64,000 bases of DNA from an uncultured Flavobacteriales bacterium. GTDB lineage: Bacteria > Bacteroidota > Bacteroidia > Flavobacteriales_E > Vicingaceae. The stretch covers positions 1-64,000 of the forward strand of contig CAJQLW010000070.1 of the NCBI GenBank assembly GCA_905479325.1, read 5' to 3'. Position numbers and translations under genes: made by a program. How positions within the stretch are numbered: the first letter of the stretch is position 1; each line of letters starts with the position of its first letter. Under the pieces are notes generated by a model. The model did not search any database. It saw nothing but the letters and a program-made list of their open reading frames with translations, and was not told the origin of the DNA. This document shows positions 54,687 to 63,540 of the stretch, in pieces.

Positions 54687-54885
54687 AGTAATAAAATTCA
54701 TGGAAAAGGCGTGGTTGGTAATTTCAATCGCTACTTTTATAATAGCAGTTTATTGGTCCATAAAAAATAGTATTTACGACGCACTGTACTTTTTTGGGTT
54801 TTCAGTAATTGCAATCTTTCTTTTTGTTATGAGAAGAAAACAACGAATGTTTCACGAAAGAGAGGCAGAGAAAAAGGCTAAATAA
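54679..54885 (+). CDS. small two-helix membrane protein
   Basis: 68 residues with helices about 11-28 (AWLVISIATFIIAVYW) and 34-50 (ALYFFGFSVIAIFLFVM) and a basic, charged tail (RRKQRMFHEREAEKKAK). Begins within the last 8 bases of lptC. The position between lptC and the CNNM gene suggests an envelope role. No family known to me. Confidence 0.8.
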   Translation: MIKVIKFMEKAWLVISIATFIIAVYWSIKNSIYDALYFFGFSVIAIFLFVMRRKQRMFHEREAEKKAK

Positions 54886-54899
54886 GTTATATTTGATTC

Positions 54900-56168
54900 A
54901 TGGACAGTTACCAATGGGGAGTAATTCTCAGTATGCTTGTTTTTTCCGCATTCTTTTCAGGAATGGAAATCGCCTTTGTATCGGCCAATAAGTTAAAAAT
55001 TGAGCTCGATGGTAAGCAAGGAGATTTCTTTGCGAAAATTATTTCCAACTTTTTAAAAAGACCATCGCGGTTTATTGGTGCAATGCTGGTAGGTAACAAC
55101 ATTGCTTTGGTTGTTTACGGAATTTTTATGGCGAAAAATTTAGAGCCTAAAATTGCAGCTTTTACTGACAGCGAATTGGTAATTCTACTCCTTCAAACCA
55201 TACTATCAACGCTTATAATTTTGGTAACGGCAGAATTTTTGCCTAAAACACTGTTTAGAATAAACCCGAACCTAATGTTACGGTTTTTTGCCTTGCCATT
55301 ATTTATTATTTATTGGATTATGTTTCTTCCGATGCTTTTGGTAATAGGGATTTCCGAACTTTTAATAAAAATATTTTCACCACAGTTAAGCTCTGATGAA
55401 GACTTGAATTTTGGAAGAATTGACTTAGAGCATTACTTGAAAGAAGGAACAGAGAATTCACTATCTCAAGAAGAAGTAGACCACGAAATACAAATCTTTC
55501 AAAATGCACTTGACTTTTCTAAAGTAAAGGCCAGGGAATGCATGATTCCAAGAACAGAGATTGTTGCTTTGGAAATGGAAGAGGATCTTGAAAAATTAAA
55601 AGATAAGTTCATCGAAACTGGACTTTCTAAAATTCTAATTTATAGAGATAATATTGATAACATTATTGGTTACACGCACTCCTTTGAGTTGTTCAAGAAG
55701 CCCGAAAGTATAAAATCTATTCTTTTACCATTGCCAATCATTCCTATGTCTATGCAGGCCAATGAGATTTTAGAAATTTTTATTCAACAAAAAAGAAGCA
55801 TTGCAGTTGTTGTAGATGAGTTCGGAGGAACCGCAGGAATTGTTACCATTGAAGATATTATTGAAGAAATTTTTGGTGAAATTGAGGACGAGCACGACAA
55901 AGAGGTGTTAGTTGAGACTAGAATTAACGAGCATGAATTTCTTTTTGCTGCTCGGCTCGAGGTAGATTATCTGAATGACGAGTATAATCTGGGCTTGCCT
56001 GAGTCGGATAACTATGAAACAATAGCAGGCTTAATTATTGATACTTTCGAGAGTATTCCAACGATGAATGAGCAGATTCAGAAAGATCAGTTTGTGTTTA
56101 CGGTTAAAAAAGTATTTCAAAATAGAATAGACCTTGTTCATTTGAAGGTACTGGAGCAAGATAATTAG
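54900..56168 (+). CDS. CNNM/CorC-type (hemolysin-family) transporter
   Basis: 422 residues: DUF21 membrane domain with four helices (about 5-140), two CBS domains (about 210-330; MIPRTEIVALEME, SIAVVVDEFGGTAGIVTIEDIIEEIFGEIEDEHD) and a C-terminal CorC/HlyC domain (about 340-420). Related to magnesium or cobalt efflux proteins. GldE of gliding bacteria has the same layout, so that name cannot be excluded, although the signature tail is not diagnostic here. Confidence 0.9.
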   Translation: MDSYQWGVILSMLVFSAFFSGMEIAFVSANKLKIELDGKQGDFFAKIISNFLKRPSRFIGAMLVGNNIALVVYGIFMAKNLEPKIAAFTDSELVILLLQTILSTLIILVTAEFLPKTLFRINPNLMLRFFALPLFIIYWIMFLPMLLVIGISELLIKIFSPQLSSDEDLNFGRIDLEHYLKEGTENSLSQEEVDHEIQIFQNALDFSKVKARECMIPRTEIVALEMEEDLEKLKDKFIETGLSKILIYRDNIDNIIGYTHSFELFKKPESIKSILLPLPIIPMSMQANEILEIFIQQKRSIAVVVDEFGGTAGIVTIEDIIEEIFGEIEDEHDKEVLVETRINEHEFLFAARLEVDYLNDEYNLGLPESDNYETIAGLIIDTFESIPTMNEQIQKDQFVFTVKKVFQNRIDLVHLKVLEQDN

Positions 56169-56273
56169 TTGAAAAAAAAGATGCTCAATAAGCCATTATT
56201 AATGCATTTTTAATGCTTTTGTAATTCAGTTTACTATCGTATATTCGCAACCCTAAATTTTTAATAGATTTCA

Positions 56274-58340
56274 ATGGCAATAATTGGAAAAATAAGAGAG
56301 CGATCATTCTTAGTTCTCGTAATAATTGGAATAGCAATTTTAGCTTTCGTTTTAACGGATTTGTTTACGGCACAGTCAAATGGTCAGCAGGCTCCTTTGA
56401 GTATTGCTGAAGTTAATGGTCAGCAAATTTCACCACAAGAATTTGAATTTAAAGTTCAAAAGCAGTACGAAAATTATCAGAAACAAACTCAACAAGAGCT
56501 TGATGAAAGGACAAAGTCTACCATCAGAGAATCGGTTTGGGCTGAAATGACTTCAGACATTTTAATTGGAGAACAATTAGAAGAGCTTGGTATTTCGGTA
56601 ACCACCAAAGAGTTGATGGATTTAGTGAGTGGTTCAAATCCTCACCCACAGGTTCGTCAAGCGTTTACTGATCCGAACACAGGTCAGTTCAACAAGGATG
56701 CAGTTATCCAATTTTTGCAAAACTTAGATAACGACCCAGCAACAAAGGCTCAATGGGTTGATTTTGAGAAGGCATTAAAGCGAAATCATAGAATGGATAA
56801 ATACAATACTTTAATAAAGAAAGGTATTTATACACCATCTGCTTTTGCTACTTCAATGTACAAAGAGAATAATGGAGCAATGGCATTTAAATACATATTT
56901 AAGCCATATTCTTCAATCGAGGACGCAACTGTTGAAGTTTTAGAATCTGAAGTAAGTGCATTTTACAACAAGACGAAAACAGATTATGAGCAAAAAGCAA
57001 GCAGAAAAATTGCCTATGCTTATTACCCAATTGTACCTTCTGAACAAGATCAGGCAGAAACTAAACAGTGGGTTGATAGAATTTACCAGGAGTTCCAAAC
57101 TAGCGCAAATGATTCAACATTTGTAAATGCAAACTCTGATCAAGAATTTATTCCAACATACTACTCTGAGTCTAATGCTCCAATAGGAGCGGATACTTCA
57201 TTGTGGGATCAAGATTCAGCTTATGTTGCTGCACCTAAATTAGTAGGTGACATTTGGTCTATTTCAAAGGTGAAAGATGTAAAGATGGCTCCGGATTCAG
57301 TTAGAGCGAGACATATATTGATAGGCACTCAAAACAGAGCCAAAGCTGCGGCTGAAAAAACGACAGATAGTGTTTTAGTGGCGCTTAGAGCTGGAACTCC
57401 TTTTGATTCTTTAGTTTCTCTGTCAGATGATAAGGCTTCTGCCGAAAAAGGTGGAGATTTGGATTGGTTTGCTGAGGGAATGATGGTAAAGCCATTTAAC
57501 GACGCAGCTTTTACTGCGGAAATCGGAGAGTTTTCTAAAATTGAAACTCAATTTGGTTACCACATTATTGAGGTTACTGAAAAATTGCCGGCTGTAAAGA
57601 AAATTCAAATCGCAACAATAACTCGTGAAGTGAAGCCAAGTAAAGCTACTTATGAGGATTTGTTCAATCAAGCTACCAGCTTTTCTATTAATGTAACAGA
57701 CATGGAGTCGTTTAGAGAAGAATTGACTAAAAACAACATTCAGCAGCGTTCTGCAGTTTTGGCTGAAAACGCCAATTTAGTTGAGGGTTTGGGCGCTTCT
57801 AGAGACTTAGCAAGATGGACTCAAGATGCAGAGCAAGGAGATGTTTCAGAAGCGAAAGACGTTGAAGGAGCCTTTGTTGTTGCCATTGTAGAAAATGTTG
57901 ATAAAGAAGGAATAGCACCTTTAGAAAAAGTAAGAAATCGAGTTGAATTCCTTGCAAGACAGGAGAAAAAGGCTGATATTCTTAAAAAGGAATTAGCTGA
58001 TGCAAGTGATATTGGAAGCTTGGCAGGAAAAACAGGTTTGTCTGTTGAGAATGCAAATGTAACTTTCGCAAGTCCTGCAATACCAAGTGTTGGTTTAGAG
58101 CCAATAGTTGTTGGTGCAGCATGGTCATTAACTCCTGGGCAGTTAAGTCAGCCGATAGCTGGAAACAGCGGAGTTTTTGTTGTGTCAGTTGACAAAAATG
58201 TTGATGCAGGACCGACCAACTTAGTTCAAGTAAGACAAAATGAATTTAGAAATATTGCTTCTAGAGTAGACAATGGAGCAGTTTACAATGCCTTAAAGGG
58301 AAAGGCAGATTTAGTAGACAATCGATCTAAGTTTTATTAA
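56274..58340 (+). CDS. ppiD: PpiD-type peptidylprolyl isomerase
   Basis: 688 residues. Membrane anchor near the start (FLVLVIIGIAILAFVLTDLF), SurA-like N-terminal chaperone domain (SIAEVNGQQISPQEFEFKV), and a parvulin (PPIC) domain at about 340-440 with RARHILIG, LSDDKASAEKGGDLDWFAEGMMVKPF and FGYHIIEVTEK. A second, divergent isomerase-like region follows. Assists folding of outer-membrane proteins in the periplasm. Ends before a strong terminator. Confidence 0.92.
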   Translation: MAIIGKIRERSFLVLVIIGIAILAFVLTDLFTAQSNGQQAPLSIAEVNGQQISPQEFEFKVQKQYENYQKQTQQELDERTKSTIRESVWAEMTSDILIGEQLEELGISVTTKELMDLVSGSNPHPQVRQAFTDPNTGQFNKDAVIQFLQNLDNDPATKAQWVDFEKALKRNHRMDKYNTLIKKGIYTPSAFATSMYKENNGAMAFKYIFKPYSSIEDATVEVLESEVSAFYNKTKTDYEQKASRKIAYAYYPIVPSEQDQAETKQWVDRIYQEFQTSANDSTFVNANSDQEFIPTYYSESNAPIGADTSLWDQDSAYVAAPKLVGDIWSISKVKDVKMAPDSVRARHILIGTQNRAKAAAEKTTDSVLVALRAGTPFDSLVSLSDDKASAEKGGDLDWFAEGMMVKPFNDAAFTAEIGEFSKIETQFGYHIIEVTEKLPAVKKIQIATITREVKPSKATYEDLFNQATSFSINVTDMESFREELTKNNIQQRSAVLAENANLVEGLGASRDLARWTQDAEQGDVSEAKDVEGAFVVAIVENVDKEGIAPLEKVRNRVEFLARQEKKADILKKELADASDIGSLAGKTGLSVENANVTFASPAIPSVGLEPIVVGAAWSLTPGQLSQPIAGNSGVFVVSVDKNVDAGPTNLVQVRQNEFRNIASRVDNGAVYNALKGKADLVDNRSKFY

Positions 58341-58364
58341 ATTCGAATTAGACAACAAACAAAA

Positions 58365-58390
58365 AACCTCGATGAGTTATCATCGAGGTT
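58365..58390. terminator. bidirectional terminator between ppiD and kbl
   Basis: Eleven-base stem AACCTCGATGA / TCATCGAGGTT with loop GTTA, flanked by A on the left and a T run on the right. Serves ppiD (plus) and kbl (minus). Confidence 0.9.
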
Positions 58391-58413
58391 TTTTTATGTG
58401 ATCAATTTATTAG

Positions 58414-59604
58414 CTAGTTAATTACTCCTAGCTCTTTTCCAATCTTAGTGAATGCAGCAATGGCTTTGTCTAAATGCTCTTTACTATGCGCAGCAGAGAG
58501 CTGAACTCTAATTCTAGCTTGCTCCTTCGGAACTACAGGGTAAAAGAATCCTATAACATAAATACCTTCTTCAAGAAGTTTGTTAGCAAAATCTTGAGAA
58601 AGCTTTGCGTCATAGAGCATAATAGGGACGATAGCTGAATCTCCGTCTTTAAAATCAAAACCTGCTGCTTTAACTCCGGCCTTAAAATAAGCTACGTTAT
58701 CCATCAACTTATCTCTAAACGCTGTAGTTTCTTTTAAAATGTCTAAAACTGCAATTGACCCACCAACGATTGATGGAGCTAAAGAGTTCGAAAATAAATA
58801 TGGTCTTGAACGTTGGCGCAACATTTCTATAATCTCCTTTTTCCCTGTTGTAAATCCACCCATAGCTCCGCCAAGCGCTTTTCCTAATGTTCCAGTAATA
58901 ATATCAACCCTTCCAAGAACATTGCAATACTCTGCTGTTCCCCTTCCTGTTTTTCCAATAAACCCATGCGAATGACAGTCATCTACCATCACCATTGCAT
59001 CATATTTATCGGCAAGGTCACAGATTTTATCTAACTGAGCTACATATCCATCCATTGAGAATACGCCATCTGTAACGATAATTCTAAATCGTTGGTCTTG
59101 TGCTTTTATTAATTGCTCTTCTAAGTCAGCCATATTGTTATTCGCATATCTGTATCGGGCTGCTTTACATAGTCTCACCCCATCAATAATCGAAGCGTGA
59201 TTCAACGAGTCAGATATAATTGCATCTTCAGGACCAAACAACGGCTCAAATACACCACCATTCGCATCAAAAGCAGCTGCATATAAAATGGTATCCTCGG
59301 TTCCGCAGAACTCTGCAATTTTTGCTTCAAGAGTTTTATGAATGTCTTGTGTACCGCAAATGAATCGCACTGAAGACATGCCGAATCCATGACTGTCAAG
59401 TGCAGCTTTAGCTGCTTCTACCACTTTTGGATGAGATGAAAGTCCCAGATAGTTGTTGGCGCAGAAATTAATTACCTCTTTGCCACTATCTAGTTTTATG
59501 TCAGCATCTTGAGCTGAGGTTATGATTCTTTCTTTTTTAAAAAGCCCAGCGTTTTCAATTTCGGTAAGCTCAGCTTGTAAATAATTTTTAATTTTTCCGT
59601 ACAT
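58414..59604 (-). CDS. kbl: glycine C-acetyltransferase (2-amino-3-ketobutyrate CoA ligase)
   Basis: PLP enzyme of threonine catabolism and glycine turnover, 396 residues. INFCANNYLGLSSHPKVV at the substrate entry, FDANGGVFEPL, DSLNHASIIDGVRLCKA, VMVDDCHSHGFIGKTGRG, and PLP Lys in TGTLGKALGGAMGGFTTG. Starts at MYGKIKNYLQAELTEIE. No threonine dehydrogenase is adjacent. Confidence 0.95.
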   Translation of the reverse strand: MYGKIKNYLQAELTEIENAGLFKKERIITSAQDADIKLDSGKEVINFCANNYLGLSSHPKVVEAAKAALDSHGFGMSSVRFICGTQDIHKTLEAKIAEFCGTEDTILYAAAFDANGGVFEPLFGPEDAIISDSLNHASIIDGVRLCKAARYRYANNNMADLEEQLIKAQDQRFRIIVTDGVFSMDGYVAQLDKICDLADKYDAMVMVDDCHSHGFIGKTGRGTAEYCNVLGRVDIITGTLGKALGGAMGGFTTGKKEIIEMLRQRSRPYLFSNSLAPSIVGGSIAVLDILKETTAFRDKLMDNVAYFKAGVKAAGFDFKDGDSAIVPIMLYDAKLSQDFANKLLEEGIYVIGFFYPVVPKEQARIRVQLSAAHSKEHLDKAIAAFTKIGKELGVIN

Positions 59605-59623
59605 CGTTTTCCTTTTAGTACCT

Positions 59624-59631
59624 CAAAGGTA
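59624..59631 (-). promoter_or_regulatory. -7 box (TACCTTTG) of kbl
   Basis: CAAAGGTA on the plus strand. TACCTTTG on the minus strand matches TAnnTTTG and ends 19 bases upstream of the kbl ATG. Confidence 0.55.
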
Positions 59632-59662
59632 AGAAAAGGGACTTTCTTAGTCGTCACATTGT

Positions 59663-60268
59663 TTATCTTATCAAAACCTTGATTGATTCAGAGTTGCTGT
59701 TTTCGAACTGTATTTTAATGGTATAAATTCCACTTTCGATATTTGAAAGGTATGGTGAATAAGAGTTTCCAATTAAGTTTTTTTCATGAAAAAGTAGAGA
59801 ACCGTTAGAGGCATAAAAAAGAACATCAAATTTTTCTTTTTTTGGATTTTTAAATTCTACTGTGAAAACACCATTGCTTGGATTCGGGAATACCAAAATT
59901 TCACTTTCTTTAAGGATAGACCCTACATTGAACACTGAGATTAAAGAAAATTCAATTCCATCTAGTTTTAATCGATAGTAAGAAGGACCCGATTGAGAGG
60001 GTTCTGGATCAATCCAAGAGTACGAAACAGCAACATCTGCATCTCCACAAATACTTGGGTAAACATATACTTCGTTAAAATTAATACTGTCTATACTGCG
60101 CTAAACAAGTACATCTGAACAAGTTGAACCTGCATTCATGGTCCAACGAACTTGTACTGTTTGATTGTTGTCAACCGGCACAGCACTAAATCGAAGCAAC
60201 CTGTCGCTTTGGCTAAAGGCAAAGGGTTGAGTGAATAGGAAGAAACAAATTAAACCAAGTTTTTTCAT
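59663..60268 (-). pseudogene. T9SS-sorted surface protein with internal amber codon
   Basis: On the minus strand the frame opens at MKKLGLICFFLFTQPFAFSQ (signal peptide, 60268) and continues AVPVDNNQTVQVRWTMNAG, CSDVLV, then TAG at 60103-60101. The same frame then resumes RSIDSINFNEVYVYPSICGDAD, then SYSWIDPEPSQSGPSYYRLKL and ends with a type A sorting domain (VFPNPSNGVFTVEF to SIKVLIR) at 59663. Relatives carry Q at the TAG position (CAG to TAG in one step). A longer possible start at 60301 is upstream of the signal peptide and rejected. Function unknown; about 200 residues if read through. Confidence 0.85.
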
Positions 60269-60359
60269 GAAGTATAAATGTCGTAAAAACCCATAAGCCA
60301 AATCTATGAAAGCTAGTTAAGTTGGCAGATTGTCGTCTGTCGGTCATGTAAAATTTAGT

Positions 60360-60367
60360 TAATTTTG
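60360..60367 (+). promoter_or_regulatory. -7 box (TAATTTTG) of the acyltransferase gene
   Basis: TAATTTTG fits TAnnTTTG and ends 24 bases before the ATG at 60392. Confidence 0.5.
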
Positions 60368-60391
60368 CAACACTAAAATAAGATCAAAATT

Positions 60392-61702
60392 ATGGCAGAG
60401 ATTGAATTAATAATGCCCAAAATGGGAGAAAGCGTTGCAGAAGCTACGATAACCAATTGGTTAAAATCAGAAGGAGATACCATTGAAGCAGAAGAACCTG
60501 TTTTAGAGATTGCAACTGATAAGGTTGATTCTGAAATTCCTGCACCAGAGTCTGGGATTTTAAAGAAAATTTTGTTTCAGGTTGATGATGTGGTGAAGGT
60601 AGGAGACGCAATAGCTATTATTGAAGTTGAGGGGTCAGGGAGTGCTTCGGCTCCTGCTGTCGTTGAAGAAAAAGCTCCAAAAGCGGTTGAAGAATTGCAA
60701 CAATCCTCTACTGCCGTGCTTACAGAAGAGTTAACGAAAAACTCTCCATCGGGTAAGTTTTTATCTCCTTTAGTTAGGAGTATTGCTGAGAAAGAAGGAA
60801 TATCAGGACAGGAGTTAGATCAAATAAGTGGGACAGGACTGAATAATAGAATTACCAAAGAAGACTTAGTTAATTACATCGAAAACAGAGGGGAAACTAA
60901 AGTAGCTCCTGCTACAGATACTGCAAAGAGTAATGAAACTGCTCCTGCAAATGCGGCTGCTCCAAAGCCACAGGCAGTAGTTCCAATGGGCGATGGAGAT
61001 GAAATTATTCAGATGGATCGCATGCGAAAAATGATTTCAGATCACATGACCATGTCGAAAAGTACATCTGCTCATGTAACCTCATTTGTAGAAGCTGACG
61101 TAACAGAAATGGTTATGTGGCGAAACAAAATCAAAAATAGTTACGAAAAGAGGGAAGGAGAAAAAATTACTTTTACTCCAATCATCATGGAAGCGGTAGC
61201 TAAGGCAATTAAAGAAATGCCTATGATTAATGTTTCAGTAAGTGGTGATACGATTATTAAGAGAAAGCATATCAATTTAGGAATGGCTACAGCTTTACCA
61301 TCAGGCAACTTAATTGTTCCGGTAATAAAAGATGCTGATCAAATGAACTTAGTTGGACTCTCTAAAAAAGTGAATGACTTAGCTAACCGGGCAAGGAATA
61401 ACAAATTGAGCCCAGATGAGGTTTCAGGCGGAACATTTACTGTTACCAATGTAGGAACTTTTGGAAATGTGATGGGAACTCCCATCATCAATCAACCTCA
61501 AGTGGCTATTATGGCTGTGGGAGCAATTCGAAAAAAACCTGCAGTAATTGAAACACCATTTGGCGATACCATTGGCGTAAGACATATGATGTTTTTGTCA
61601 TTGTCTTATGACCATAGAGTTGTAGATGGTTCTTTAGGAGGTAGTTTTGTTCAACGAGTAGCGAGAATTTTAGAAGAATTTGATCTAAACAGAGAAGTTT
61701 AG
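60392..61702 (+). CDS. 2-oxo acid dehydrogenase E2, dihydrolipoamide acyltransferase
   Basis: 436 residues in three parts: lipoyl domain (1-76, lipoyl Lys in EIATDKVDSEIPAPESG), E1/E3-binding domain (about 128-165, FLSPLVRSIAEKEGISGQEL) and catalytic domain (about 205-435, active-site His in DHRVVDGSLGGSF). Ala, Pro and Glu-rich linkers separate them. Domain order with a single lipoyl domain suits a branched-chain or 2-oxoglutarate type E2. E1 and E3 are not in the window, so the specific complex is not assigned. Confidence 0.93.
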   Translation: MAEIELIMPKMGESVAEATITNWLKSEGDTIEAEEPVLEIATDKVDSEIPAPESGILKKILFQVDDVVKVGDAIAIIEVEGSGSASAPAVVEEKAPKAVEELQQSSTAVLTEELTKNSPSGKFLSPLVRSIAEKEGISGQELDQISGTGLNNRITKEDLVNYIENRGETKVAPATDTAKSNETAPANAAAPKPQAVVPMGDGDEIIQMDRMRKMISDHMTMSKSTSAHVTSFVEADVTEMVMWRNKIKNSYEKREGEKITFTPIIMEAVAKAIKEMPMINVSVSGDTIIKRKHINLGMATALPSGNLIVPVIKDADQMNLVGLSKKVNDLANRARNNKLSPDEVSGGTFTVTNVGTFGNVMGTPIINQPQVAIMAVGAIRKKPAVIETPFGDTIGVRHMMFLSLSYDHRVVDGSLGGSFVQRVARILEEFDLNREV

Positions 61703-61706
61703 TCCG

Positions 61707-61739
61707 CTAACAATGAATTGTTAGTGTTTGAACACTAAC
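61707..61739 (+). other. overlapping alternative hairpins
   Basis: CTAACAAT (61707-61714) pairs with ATTGTTAG (61717-61724). GTTAGTGTT (61720-61728) pairs with AACACTAAC (61731-61739). The two share GTTAG, so only one can form at a time. No T run follows, so this is not a standard terminator. It may be a regulator-binding palindrome or part of the E2 3' end. Confidence 0.6.
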
Positions 61740-61765
61740 CATATGGAATTGTAATAGGAATGAAA

Positions 61766-61773
61766 TATATTTG
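61766..61773 (+). promoter_or_regulatory. -7 box (TATATTTG) upstream of the TPR-like gene
   Basis: TATATTTG fits TAnnTTTG. The 36-base leader that follows can form a weak GTAGC/GCTAC hairpin before the ATG at 61810. Confidence 0.45.
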
Positions 61774-61809
61774 TAGCTGTTGAAGTTTTGCTACAATAAT
61801 TAAATAAAG

Positions 61810-62106
61810 ATGAGCCAATTAAAAATCAGTGTCTTACTATCATTATTTATCTGCATAGGGTTTTCTTCCTTTGCTCAAATGGATGACAAAGAGAAGTTCC
61901 GAGAAGCATTATATTTAATGGATGAAAATCGATTCTCATCTGAGGAACCGTTATTGAGAGAGGTATATGCGAATGATAAAGAGAATGCTAACATCAACTA
62001 TTGCCTGGGTATAACCATCTTTAAAACGTTCAACGAAAACGAAAAAGAAGGTGCGCTACTTAAGAAGACTACCTCAGACAAGACAATACAGGAGACTTTC
62101 AAATGA
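61810..62106 (+). CDS. short exported TPR-like protein, probably a truncated N-terminal domain
   Basis: 98 residues with signal peptide ending SSFAQ, then a helical TPR-like stretch: KEKFREALYLMDENRFSSEEPLLREVYANDKENANINYCLG. It stops soon after, within NENEKEGALLKKTTSDK. This module normally heads longer envelope proteins that go on with further repeats and an OmpA-like end. Here it stops 4 bases into the next gene (ATGA overlap), which lacks a signal peptide. The pair may be a split or deleted version of one protein. Confidence 0.65.
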   Translation: MSQLKISVLLSLFICIGFSSFAQMDDKEKFREALYLMDENRFSSEEPLLREVYANDKENANINYCLGITIFKTFNENEKEGALLKKTTSDKTIQETFK

Positions 62107-63539
62107 CAGAATTGAATCCTTCAGAAGTCTATTTGATTAGAGTGTTTTCTCCGCAAGGAAACCCATTAAGAGGATATGATGTAGAAGTAGAAAATGATCA
62201 GGTGTTACCTTTTGAAGAGTTAGATGATACAACCTACATTTTTATACCTTCTATTCAACCATATGAGTTTTATGGTATCGGAAGAGTACAATCATTGGCC
62301 GGAGAAGTGAAGAAAGAAGGAACACCAATTCAAGGCTTAAAAGTTAGACTAGAGAACGATGAGCAAGCAGTTATTGACTCCAAAGAGACCGATCAGTATG
62401 GTCAGTTCAACTTTCAAAAGTTGAGTTTGGACGAACAGTATAAAATTGTTTTTGAAGGAGACTTCCCAGATGATCCAGATATTATTATTACAAATGATCT
62501 CGGTCAAAGAATGCGATTTATTAAAGAAAAGAAAGGTGTTTATAGATATGTTCCGAGCAATCAACCGCTACCAAAAGCGTTGCTAACGGATATTGGCGGA
62601 GCAGTAACAGCAAAAGGAATACCTGTACCTAACCTTCAGGTATTGTTGCTAAGAGCTGACCAAAGCTTGATCAACTCTGCGGCAACCGATAATGTAGGTA
62701 AGTTCAACTTTGAAAATTTAGATTTAACAAAGCGGTACTTTATTAAATTCGAGAGAGATTATCCACCCGACTTAAAACTAGTAGTTTCAAATGAGAATTT
62801 CGACTTGTTGTTATTCAGAAAAATACAAGAAGGATTATACCAGTATGATCCAATATTTGTAAGACTGGAAAATAGTAAAAGCGAAGTGTTAGGAAAAGAA
62901 GTTGTAGACAATGTTGGAGAACTTAATCAGAAGAAGTTAGCGCTTGATCAGTATTATCAAATTGTTTTTGAAGGCAACTTCCCTGATACCGATATCATAA
63001 CATTAACGAATGATAAAGGAGAGGAGTTTGACTTTAAATATGTTCGCCCGGGGGTTTATGAATATGTTCCTAAAGGAGGTTTGGTGCTGAACTCATACAC
63101 TATTGATGTACAAGATGAGTTGGATTATAAAGAAACATATCCTAGACCAGAAGAATTGAAAGATGTTGTTGCGTATTTTCAGAAGTATTTTACTTACAAT
63201 ATGAAAGACATTAGCGAAACAAATAAAGAATTCGTTTCGTTTATTCAAGATATTGGAGAATTAGTAAAACTAAGAGGCGACGCGAAAATTATAATAACTT
63301 CAAGTGCATCTAAAGTTCCTACACGAACTTGGAAAACAAATTCTATTCTTACCAGAAAAAGGGCATATGATACGAAGGCGCTGCTAGAAAGTGTTTTTGC
63401 GAAGCAAGGAATTAAGCCGGAACAGTACAATTTTGTTGATATAAACACCTTGATTACTGGACCAGAGTATAAAGGAGATTACTTAACCAGTAAGAGTACA
63501 TACGAGAAGTATCAGTACGTAAGAATTTTCATAAAATAG
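62103..63539 (+). CDS. repeat protein with Cna-B-like domains and degenerate OmpA-like C terminus
   Basis: 478 residues, no signal peptide. At least three prealbumin-like repeats at about 65-150, 162-250 and 252-322, each with a G-x-FNF-x-LxLxxxYxIxFExxxPxDxxI core and a YVP/YDP end. The C-terminal region from about 340 looks OmpA-like (FIQDIGELVKLRGDAKIIITSSA, then NSILTRKRAYDTKALLESV), but the usual binding Asp is missing at the SSASK turn while the Arg remains. It is related to the truncated OmpA-like gene at 14802. Without an export signal it would be stranded in the cytoplasm unless coupled to the preceding gene. Confidence 0.72.
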   Translation: MTELNPSEVYLIRVFSPQGNPLRGYDVEVENDQVLPFEELDDTTYIFIPSIQPYEFYGIGRVQSLAGEVKKEGTPIQGLKVRLENDEQAVIDSKETDQYGQFNFQKLSLDEQYKIVFEGDFPDDPDIIITNDLGQRMRFIKEKKGVYRYVPSNQPLPKALLTDIGGAVTAKGIPVPNLQVLLLRADQSLINSAATDNVGKFNFENLDLTKRYFIKFERDYPPDLKLVVSNENFDLLLFRKIQEGLYQYDPIFVRLENSKSEVLGKEVVDNVGELNQKKLALDQYYQIVFEGNFPDTDIITLTNDKGEEFDFKYVRPGVYEYVPKGGLVLNSYTIDVQDELDYKETYPRPEELKDVVAYFQKYFTYNMKDISETNKEFVSFIQDIGELVKLRGDAKIIITSSASKVPTRTWKTNSILTRKRAYDTKALLESVFAKQGIKPEQYNFVDINTLITGPEYKGDYLTSKSTYEKYQYVRIFIK

Positions 63540-63540
63540 T

